A stretch of DNA of 23,476 bases, from the NCBI GenBank assembly GCA_040902425.1, contig JBBDXI010000065.1:1-23476 (forward strand), read 5' to 3'. This DNA comes from JBBDXI01 sp040902425 (GTDB lineage Bacteria > Planctomycetota > Phycisphaerae > Phycisphaerales > UBA1924). Shown one piece after another: positions 15,457 through 22,423 of this stretch (within the stretch, counting starts at the first letter, position 1; each line of letters begins with the position of its first letter). The notes beneath the pieces are model-generated. The model had not been told where the DNA came from, made no database searches, and saw only the letters and a program-made list of their open reading frames with translations. Position numbers and translations under genes: made by a program.

Positions 15457-15548
15457 TGAGACGGTGAGACGGAGAGACGGTGAGACAGTGAGACGGTGAA
15501 CGGCCAACTCTGGATGGGTCGTTACGGTCTCACCGTCTCACCGTCTCA
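15457..15548. repeat. Inverted pair of TGAGACGG repeat arrays
   Basis: The left arm at 15457-15499 holds about five units related to TGAGACGG. The right arm at 15525-15548 is CGGTCTCACCGTCTCACCGT plus CTCA, the reverse complement of the same unit three times. The two arms can pair over about 24 bases around a unique spacer. It lies between the start of the DUF4082-like gene and the end of the dehydrogenase gene. Confidence 0.7.
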
Positions 15549-15556
15549 TCTTCATG

Positions 15557-15620
15557 TCTCTCCGTCTCTCCGTCTCTCCGTCTCTCCGTCTCTCCGTCTC
15601 TCCGTCTCTCCGTCTCTTCG
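15557..15620. repeat. Eight tandem copies of TCTCTCCG
   Basis: Eight contiguous 8-bp units from 15557; the first seven are identical and the last is TCTCTTCG. The array ends 12 bases before the stop codon of the dehydrogenase gene (15633, minus strand). Units of this length and identity suggest slipped-strand expansion and probable length variation between strains. Confidence 0.85.
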
Positions 15621-15632
15621 TCCGCCTCCCCC

Positions 15633-18600
15633 TCACGGGCACCCCGCCGCGTACCGCGTCAGGAAGCACCCGAAGTCCGCCACATTCAGCACCGGCGCCT
15701 GCGTGCTCCCGTCGCAGTTCGCGTACGCCTCCCCCGCCGCGTACCGCGTGAGGAAGCACCCGAAGTCCGCCACGTTCAACACCGGCGCCTGCGTGCTGCC
15801 GTCGCAGTTCGCGTAGCACGCCCCGTTCACCGTCAGCACCGCCGGCCCCGCCGTCGCCGTCCCGCACACGGTGCCGATCACGCACGTGTAGCTCCCCGCA
15901 TCCCCCGCGCCCGCCGGTGAGATCGTCAGCGTCGCCGTCAGCGCCCCGCTCACCCGCCCGTCATCCACCAGGTTCACCCCGTCGCGCCGCCACTGGTAGC
16001 TCATCGGCCCCGCCCCGCCGGCCGCGGCCATCATCAGGGCCGGCGCCCCGGCGTTCACCGTGAGGTCCTGCGGGTGGGTGGTCACGACGGGCGCGCCCTT
16101 CAGCGCCCAGCACACGGCGCTGTCGAAGAGGTCAAGCGCCGTCGGCGTCGCGTACAGGAAGCTCGTGTCCTGCCAGAAGAAAAAGACCCGCCGCGCCGGC
16201 GCGGTGTAGCCGTGCAGCGCGGCCCCCTGCTCGGCCGCCATCAGCGCCCGGTCCGCCGACGCCCCCGCCCGCGTCGCCAGGGCCACCGCCCCCGGCGCGA
16301 GAGTCCCCCGCCCCACGCTCATCGTCGCCGTCTGCGGCACGAAGACCGCCATTACGCCCGTCGAGAACGGCTGCGTGATCGGGTGCCCCGGGTTGGTGAT
16401 GGTGATCGACGTCACCCCGCCCACCGTCGTCCCCTGGTCGGTCAGCGGCTCGCGCCCGCTCGTCAGCAGCGCGCTCTCCCAGAACAGCACCGGCACGTTC
16501 ACCGTGCGGAACTCCCCGCCCACGTTCGACGCGGTGATGGTGGAGGACACAAGCACCAGGTCGCTGGCCGCGCCCAGGGCCGCCGCCGAAGGCCGGTTGG
16601 CGGGCTCATCGTCGTAGACCTGCACCACGAAGCCGCGATGCTCCAGGTGCTCGGCGACGGCGGCATCTCCGGGGAGGGGCGTCCCCGCGCCCCCGCCCCC
16701 GATCAGCGCCACCCGCTTGATGGCCCCGACCTTGACCAGGGCCGATTTCTGCACCACGGCGACGCCCCCCGAGCCCGTCACGCTCAGCCGCACGTCGAAG
16801 ACGCCCTCGGTGGTAAACGTGTGCGACGGGCTCTGCTGCGTGCTCGTCGCGCCGTCCCCGAACGACCAGTCCCACGAGACCGCCGAGGGCACCGTCGAGG
16901 CGTCGGTGAACTGCACCGCCAAGGGCGGCGCCCCGACCGTCGGCGCCGCCGAGAAGTCCGCCGCCCCCACCCACCGGACCCGCAGGATGTTCGACCCCGC
17001 GTCGATCGGCGAGGTGTACCCCACATCCTTATAGAAGTCGCTGAAGTACAGCCCATCCGGCCCCGCCGCCAGCGCCACGCACGACGCCTTCCCCGAGCCG
17101 TTGTAGACGGCGATGTCGCGCGGCGGGCCCACGAGGGCCCCGGCCGCGTCGAGCGTGAACTCGCGGAGGCGCTTGCCGAGGGCCTGCGGCCCGGTCCCCC
17201 ACGTCGGGCCGGACTCGCTCACGTACGCGCGGCCCATCAGCGGGGCCGGGAAGCCGCTGCCGCCGAACGCGCCGGCCTGGATGAACGCGAGGTTCACCGG
17301 CCCGCGCGAGGGGTTCCAGTTGTAGAGCGCGAAGTTCGCCATGCTCGCGTCGGTGCCGCTCCAGAGGTAGTTCCGCCCGCTCACGATCCTCGCGAAGCGG
17401 TCCACGCTCGGCCCGTTCTCTACGCAGTAGTGCGCCCCATCCGCGTCGCGCCACGCGCCCCCGAAGGGGTTGCGCACGCCGTAGGCGAACACGTAGTCGC
17501 GCGAGTTGATCCCGTTGGCGGCGTCGTAGAACGGGTTGTCGGTGGGGGCCGACCCGTCCGGGTTCATCCGCAGGACCTTCCCCCGGTACGAGTCCAGGTT
17601 CTGCGCGGTTGCCGTCTGGAAGCCGTCGCCCATGTGCACGTAGAGCTTCCCGTCCGGCCCGAAGGAGAGGTTGGAGATCTGGTGCGACTGCCCCTGCGTC
17701 TCCCCGGGGAAGCTCCGAATGATCGTCTGCGTCGTGCCCGTCTGCCCGCCGTCGCCGCTCTGGAAGCGCAGCACCCGCGGGTAGTGCGCCCCGTTCGGCG
17801 GCGCCGAGTCGTACAGCAGGGCCGCGTACACATCCCCCGTCTGCGGGTGCACCGCGATCCCCGTGACCCCCTGCTCCCCCGACCCGGGGAAGAGCCCGGT
17901 GGGGTTGAAGTTCAGCAGCCCGTCGGCGTAGGTGCCGACCGTGCCGTCGCGGCGCACCACCCGGATCGTCCCGTACAGCTCCGTCACGTAAAAGTAAGGA
18001 TCGCCCGGGTTCGGCCCCGGGCTGGGCACGAACGCGATGTTCACCGGCAGCCGGAACCCCGTCGCGACGACCTCCACCTTGAAGCCGGGCGCGGCCGTCC
18101 ACGGCACCGGCGCCCCCCGCGCCAGCACCGAGAAGTCGGGCGTCGTCTGCGACGCCTGCCCCGCGTACGTCGCCCCGTTGCTCGAGACCCAGAAGACCGC
18201 CTCCTGGCCCGGCCCCACGCTCAGCGCCGGCAGGTAGACCGTGTGGTCCACCCCGTGGTCGCTCGTGAACGAGAAGTCGGTCTCCGGGAGCGTCACCCCC
18301 GCCCCCCCGCCCCCGCCCACCACCCGCGCCCGCACGTGGACGTGCTGCGACAGCGCCGGCGGGTTGATCACGATGTTGGTCGAGCCGGCCCCGCCCCGCA
18401 CTTCCAGCAGCAGCGCCCCGGCCCCGCCCCCGCCCCCCACCAGCACGATCGACGGCGGCGAGGTCCCCCCCGGCAGCGACACCGCCGCCCCGGTCGTGTC
18501 GCGCAGCGCCGGCGTCGGCGAGCCGGCCACATCCTGGAGCTCCAGCGCAAAGACGCTCGAGAGTGTCCCGGTCACGAACGGCCGTTCCGTCCACGGGCTC

Positions 18601-19037
18601 CACTCGCTGGCCGCGACGCCGCTGGAATCCCGGTGCCGCGCCCGCAGCACGTAGGTCGAGCCCGGCAGGAGCGAGGTCCGCCCCACGTGGGACCCCTCGA
18701 ACGCCCCATCCGCCAGGTGGATGTGGACCGCGCTCAGCCCCGGAGCGCAGAGCGCCGCCCACGCCCGCGACCCCCCGCCCGCGGGCCCGGCGCCCGTCCA
18801 GATCTCCCAGTCCGTGCACAGGTGGACATCGCCCGGGTCCGGGTCCGCGAACGGGCCCGTCTCCATGTGCACATCCTCGGGGTTCAGCACCTGCCCGTTC
18901 ACCGAGGGCTCGGTGATCACCGGCGCAGCGGGTGGGGTGTTCCCCTGCGCCACAGCGCCGCCCGATCCCAGCAGGACCGCCGCAACGCCGGCCACGGCCC
19001 GCATCACGGACCCACGCGTGAAGGACCACCGGACCAT
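15633..19037 (-). CDS. Large secreted PQQ-type sugar dehydrogenase with PKD, Ig-like and GC-type dockerin domains
   Basis: 1134 residues; GAGGT lies 5 bases before the ATG. Signal peptide about 1-31; a fibronectin-like region about 36-160; a glycine-rich beta region 165-310; a soluble glucose/sorbosone dehydrogenase (GSDH) propeller about 318-697. The motif SHQISNLSFGPDGKLYVHMG places the expected catalytic base at H452, and VTELYGTIRVV, GITGIAVHP-like and VFAYGVRNPFG blades are clear. A PKD domain follows (about 699-770, WDWSFGDGA), then a Rossmann-like segment (about 774-975, starting KRVALIGGGG), an Ig-like domain (about 977-1065, YQWRRDGVNL, GSYTCVIG), and the dockerin module (1074-1134). 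It is inferred to oxidise sugars outside the cytoplasm with PQQ; other GSDH-fold proteins have different substrates. Confidence 0.85.
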   Translation of the reverse strand: MVRWSFTRGSVMRAVAGVAAVLLGSGGAVAQGNTPPAAPVITEPSVNGQVLNPEDVHMETGPFADPDPGDVHLCTDWEIWTGAGPAGGGSRAWAALCAPGLSAVHIHLADGAFEGSHVGRTSLLPGSTYVLRARHRDSSGVAASEWSPWTERPFVTGTLSSVFALELQDVAGSPTPALRDTTGAAVSLPGGTSPPSIVLVGGGGGAGALLLEVRGGAGSTNIVINPPALSQHVHVRARVVGGGGGAGVTLPETDFSFTSDHGVDHTVYLPALSVGPGQEAVFWVSSNGATYAGQASQTTPDFSVLARGAPVPWTAAPGFKVEVVATGFRLPVNIAFVPSPGPNPGDPYFYVTELYGTIRVVRRDGTVGTYADGLLNFNPTGLFPGSGEQGVTGIAVHPQTGDVYAALLYDSAPPNGAHYPRVLRFQSGDGGQTGTTQTIIRSFPGETQGQSHQISNLSFGPDGKLYVHMGDGFQTATAQNLDSYRGKVLRMNPDGSAPTDNPFYDAANGINSRDYVFAYGVRNPFGGAWRDADGAHYCVENGPSVDRFARIVSGRNYLWSGTDASMANFALYNWNPSRGPVNLAFIQAGAFGGSGFPAPLMGRAYVSESGPTWGTGPQALGKRLREFTLDAAGALVGPPRDIAVYNGSGKASCVALAAGPDGLYFSDFYKDVGYTSPIDAGSNILRVRWVGAADFSAAPTVGAPPLAVQFTDASTVPSAVSWDWSFGDGATSTQQSPSHTFTTEGVFDVRLSVTGSGGVAVVQKSALVKVGAIKRVALIGGGGAGTPLPGDAAVAEHLEHRGFVVQVYDDEPANRPSAAALGAASDLVLVSSTITASNVGGEFRTVNVPVLFWESALLTSGREPLTDQGTTVGGVTSITITNPGHPITQPFSTGVMAVFVPQTATMSVGRGTLAPGAVALATRAGASADRALMAAEQGAALHGYTAPARRVFFFWQDTSFLYATPTALDLFDSAVCWALKGAPVVTTHPQDLTVNAGAPALMMAAAGGAGPMSYQWRRDGVNLVDDGRVSGALTATLTISPAGAGDAGSYTCVIGTVCGTATAGPAVLTVNGACYANCDGSTQAPVLNVADFGCFLTRYAAGEAYANCDGSTQAPVLNVADFGCFLTRYAAGCP

Positions 19038-19293
19038 CGCTCACCTCGCGGCCAAGCCGCCGTCTTCCCTCTGCGTTCACCCAGGACCAGCCGCAGCCGC
19101 ACAGCCTACAGCAACACCCCGCGCTTGCGCACGCAATTGTAGTTGCGGACCCCGAATCTCCGTGATCGGCCGCCGTTCCCAGCCGCCGGCGCACCACCCG
19201 TGGGCGGTCCGCGGGCTTCCGGTGCGTCCGGGGGACCTGAGTGGTGCCGCCGGCCTGTCCTTCACCACAGGGCGGCGCGCCGGCAGCATCCGT

Positions 19294-20244
19294 TCATGGG
19301 CAGCCGGCGGCGTACTTCGTGAGGAAGCAGCCGAAGTCCGCGACGTTCAGCACCGGCGGCTCAGTCGAGCCGTCGCAGTTGGCGTAAGCCTCGCCGGCGG
19401 CGTAACGGGTGAGGAAGCAGCCGAAGTCCGAGACGTTGAGCACGGGCCCCTGGGTGGAGGCGTCGCAGTTGGGGTAGCAGGGCGCCGGGACAAAGGCCAG
19501 GCCGAGGAGGTTGGCGACGGCGGTCTGGCCGACGAGCGTGGCCTGGCCGGTCGCGGTGTTGATGCGGTAGAGAAGGTTGGCGTTGCCGGGGATGCCGGTG
19601 TTGTCGATGGCGAAGAGGCCGAGGCCGGGGTCGAAGGCCATGGAGACGCCGACCTGCGGGAAGGGCATGCCCGGCGCGCCGAAGGGGCCGACGAGGGTCA
19701 GCGCGCCGCTCGAGAGGTTGAGTGTGTAGAGGTTCTGCGTCTGGATGTTGGCGGCGTACATCGTGGCCGCGCCCGGGTCGAAGGCGAGGCCGTAGAGGCC
19801 GGTGAGCGAGAGGGCGGCGACGGGGGTGGCGGCCCCGGTGAGTGGGTTGACGCGGTGGAGGCTGGCGCCGCCCCCGCTGCTGACGCCGTAGAGCATCTGG
19901 TCGAGGGCGTTGTACTCCAGGGCGTGCATGAGCGTGGCGCCGAGCGGGCCGACCAGGGTGGAGGCGCCGGTGGCGGGGTTGATCCTGAGGAGGTTGCTCT
20001 CGGTGGGCGAGTGGGTGGTGGTGGCGTAGAGGATGCCCTGGCCGGAATCGAAGGCGAGCGAGGCCACGGTGTTGGCGCCGAGGGGCCCGATGACGGTGTG
20101 GGCCCCGGTGGAGGGGTCGAGGCGCAGGAGCATCGCTCCGGCGGCATCGGCCGCGAGGAGCTGGGGCGGCGTCGCGCCGGCGCGCGGCGCGAGCGCGGCG
20201 ACGGCGCAGGCGGCCGCGAGGGCACGACGGGCGGGTTGAAGCAC
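19294..20244 (-). CDS. Secreted propeller-like repeat protein with GC-type dockerin (paralogue of 13069-13992)
   Basis: 316 residues from the GTG at 20244, chosen because GGAGG lies about 7 bases before it; the GTG at 20253 would overlap that site. Signal peptide LQPARRALAAACAVAALAPR region. The body repeats the pattern 'LLRLDPSTGAHTVIGPLG', seen again as LLRINPATGASTLVGPLG, LHRVNPLTGAATPVAAL, LYTLNLSSGALTLVGPFG and LLYRINTATGQATLVGQ, with 'gLAFDPg...myA' linkers: at least five blades of a probable propeller. No enzyme motif is seen. The last 61 residues are the dockerin module, whose first repeat begins CYPNCDAS. The paralogue lies about 5 kb away in the same orientation. Confidence 0.82.
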   Translation of the reverse strand: MLQPARRALAAACAVAALAPRAGATPPQLLAADAAGAMLLRLDPSTGAHTVIGPLGANTVASLAFDSGQGILYATTTHSPTESNLLRINPATGASTLVGPLGATLMHALEYNALDQMLYGVSSGGGASLHRVNPLTGAATPVAALSLTGLYGLAFDPGAATMYAANIQTQNLYTLNLSSGALTLVGPFGAPGMPFPQVGVSMAFDPGLGLFAIDNTGIPGNANLLYRINTATGQATLVGQTAVANLLGLAFVPAPCYPNCDASTQGPVLNVSDFGCFLTRYAAGEAYANCDGSTEPPVLNVADFGCFLTKYAAGCP

Positions 20245-20343
20245 GGTGCTCACCTCCTCGTGGGGGCGAGTGTACCAGAGGGGGCGGTTGGGTCTACAGC
20301 AGTCTCGACGGCGAATCCCGCGGCCGGCGCGGGCACACGTCCG

Positions 20344-21366
20344 CTACGGGCACCCCGCCGCGTACTTCTCGAGGAAGCACGCGAAGTCCTGGACGTTGAG
20401 TATCGGCGGCGTCGAGCTGATGTCGCAGTTCGCGTAAGGGTCGCCCGCGGCGTAGCGGGTGAGGAAGCAGCCGAAGTCCTGGACGTTGATGACCGGGGGC
20501 TGGGTCGAGGCGTCGCAGTTGACGTAGCAGGAGGGGGGCGGGAGTGCAGTGCCGTGGAGCTCGAAGGGGAGGGCGTAGGCGCGGCCCTCGGCCTGGCCCT
20601 CGACGTAGCCCTCGCGCCCCTCGAACCAGACGCGCTCGCCGGTGCTGCTGCCGTCGAGGGAGTTGAGCAGGCGGGCGTTGTGGCCGGTCACGGCGGTGCG
20701 CGGCGAGACCAGGGGCATGAACACGTTGGCGGACGGGCTCGCCGCGCCGTCGAACGACCATTGCAGCCAGTAGGTGCCCTGCGGCACGTAGCCGCCGTCG
20801 GGGAGTCCGTTGAGGGAGACGGTGTAGGCGAACACGGGGCGCACGGAGGAGGTGCTGCTGGCGCTCTGGCGGTGGCAGACGAACGTGCCGGGCCCGGCGG
20901 GGAGGACGAGCGACTCGACCAGCACCGGTTGAGGGAGCGGGTTTGGAACAGGCGGCGGTGAGTTGGCCGAGTAGGGCGGGGCGGTCCAGAGGTTGACGCG
21001 GATGGTGTGGATGGTGGCCGTCGTCTGCGAGGTCTGGAAGGCGTAGAGCGTGACGGCGTCGAGGTTCCAGCCGCCGACGGTGGAGGGGATGGTGAAGTCG
21101 TCGGCCGCGGCGGTGCTGGTGGCGTGGGTGGCGGCGACGCCGGTGGTGGAGAAGTTGAAGCTGGAGCCGGGGATGGTGAAGGGGTCGGCCTGGCTGATGG
21201 GCTGGCCGGCGATGGCGCCGGTGCCGCCGGTGGGGTTGGTGATGATGGGGCCGCTCGAGTGGAGGACATCCGCGCGGGCGCAGGGGAGCGGAAGCACGAG
21301 ATGGCCCGCGGCGAGCACCATCCAGGGCGCGGGGCCGAACGGAGTGCGGAGAGGCGTGATGCGCAT
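20344..21366 (-). CDS. Secreted beta-sandwich protein with GC-type dockerin
   Basis: 340 residues. AAGGGAG lies about 7 bases upstream of the ATG. The N-terminal signal is less regular (APWMVLAAGHLVLPLPCARA). The body has the features of a choice-of-anchor or discoidin-like beta sandwich: ADDFTIPSTVGGWNLDAVTL, a short strand IRVNLWTAPP, VLVESLVLPAGPGTFVC and GGYVPQGTYWLQWSFDG, a pattern common in planctomycete exported proteins that precede an anchor. No catalytic residues are recognised. The dockerin module uses the NVQDF variant in both halves (NVQDFGCF, NVQDFACF) and has DPYANCD in the linker, so it is the most divergent of the seven. Confidence 0.78.
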   Translation of the reverse strand: MRITPLRTPFGPAPWMVLAAGHLVLPLPCARADVLHSSGPIITNPTGGTGAIAGQPISQADPFTIPGSSFNFSTTGVAATHATSTAAADDFTIPSTVGGWNLDAVTLYAFQTSQTTATIHTIRVNLWTAPPYSANSPPPVPNPLPQPVLVESLVLPAGPGTFVCHRQSASSTSSVRPVFAYTVSLNGLPDGGYVPQGTYWLQWSFDGAASPSANVFMPLVSPRTAVTGHNARLLNSLDGSSTGERVWFEGREGYVEGQAEGRAYALPFELHGTALPPPSCYVNCDASTQPPVINVQDFGCFLTRYAAGDPYANCDISSTPPILNVQDFACFLEKYAAGCP

Positions 21367-21505
21367 CGGGTCTCCCTTCTGTGCCGCGGCGGCGGACGAA
21401 GATAGGGTAGCGGACGGGGGCGGGCCAGCAATGGAACCGCTGACGTTCAGCCGGAAGGCGCGGCGGCCTTGCGGCCGGTGGGCACCGCCATCCGCTTGGA
21501 GTTCC

Positions 21506-22303
21506 TTACGGGCATCCCGCGGCGTACCGCGTCAGGAAGCAGCCGAAGTCCGAGACGTTGAGGACTGGCGCCTGGGTGGAGCCGTCGCAGTTGGCGTAGG
21601 CCTCGCCGGCCGCGTAACGGGTGAGGAAGCAGCCGAAGTCCTGGACGTTGAGCGTGGGCGGCTGCGTCGAGGCGTCGCAGTTGGCGTAGCACTCGGAGAG
21701 GAGGATCAGCTGCAGGCCGTTGATGCCCGAGCGGTAGTTGGCGTTGAACTGGCCGGAGTGGGGGAAGAGGCGGCCGTCGGTCACGGCGACGGTGTGGCGC
21801 GAGTAGGTGGTGGGCTCGTGGTGCTCGCCCGGCCAGTCGCCGCCGACCCAGGTGGGGCCGGGGGCGGAGAAGTCCACTCGGATGCGGTTCTGGTGGGCGG
21901 CGCTGTCGGGGGACATCGCGTAGACGACGACCTCGTAGGTGCCGTTCTGGAGGTTCTGGAAGTAGAGGCAGAGGTCCACCGGGTTGTTGTAGCTGATGAA
22001 CATGTCATCCATCAGCGCCGCGTCGTCGCCGGTGGTGGCGGGGTGGTCGAAGGCAAGGAGGTCGGAGCCGCCGAGGTTGTAGATCGTGGCCGCGAGGGGC
22101 TGGCCCCAGAGGCCGACGAGCGGCTGGGGCGGCGAGGTGGGGATGACGCCCAGGGCGTTCCACACCCCGGCGCGCCCCGCGCCCGCGTAGGACGAAGAGG
22201 GCGCGGTCCCGGGTGTGCCGAAGTCGATGTTGATCGACTGGGCGGCGGCGGGGGCGAGGGGCGCGGCGGCAAGGGCGAGGAGGGCGGCGGCGGTGCGGTT
22301 CAT
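21506..22303 (-). CDS. Small secreted lectin-like protein with GC-type dockerin
   Basis: 265 residues. Signal peptide MNRTAAALLALAAAPLAPAA. The body starts INIDFGTPGTAPSSSYAGAG and RAGVWNALG, then FISYNNPVDLCLYFQNLQNG, TYEVVVYAMSPDSAAHQNRI, RVDFSAPGPTWVGGDWPG and INGLQLILL, a single beta-sandwich domain resembling galactose-binding-like folds. The last 61 residues are the dockerin module with a mixed signature (first half NVQDF, second half NVSDF). The ribosome site is weak (GGGG, 6-7 bases away). It is the first gene after atpA on this strand, starting 120 bases past the atpA stop. Confidence 0.78.
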   Translation of the reverse strand: MNRTAAALLALAAAPLAPAAAQSINIDFGTPGTAPSSSYAGAGRAGVWNALGVIPTSPPQPLVGLWGQPLAATIYNLGGSDLLAFDHPATTGDDAALMDDMFISYNNPVDLCLYFQNLQNGTYEVVVYAMSPDSAAHQNRIRVDFSAPGPTWVGGDWPGEHHEPTTYSRHTVAVTDGRLFPHSGQFNANYRSGINGLQLILLSECYANCDASTQPPTLNVQDFGCFLTRYAAGEAYANCDGSTQAPVLNVSDFGCFLTRYAAGCP

Positions 22304-22423
22304 GGGTGGCCCCGGGTGCTGGGAAAACTCCGCGGGCCGAGTGTACCGCGCCGGGGGTCTGCGCCCACTGGGTTTCCCGGGGGGGGAGCCGTTTGTTCTG
22401 CACCTCAGGCCGACCCCCGTGGC

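Noticed and set aside
15557..15620. CRISPR-like array
   Set aside because: The units are 8 bp and contiguous with no spacers, and no cas genes are present; it is a simple tandem repeat.
22304..22423. Intrinsic terminator after atpA
   Set aside because: GGCCTGAG occurs twice but as a direct repeat, and the C-run is not part of a stable stem followed by a T-run; no convincing hairpin was found.
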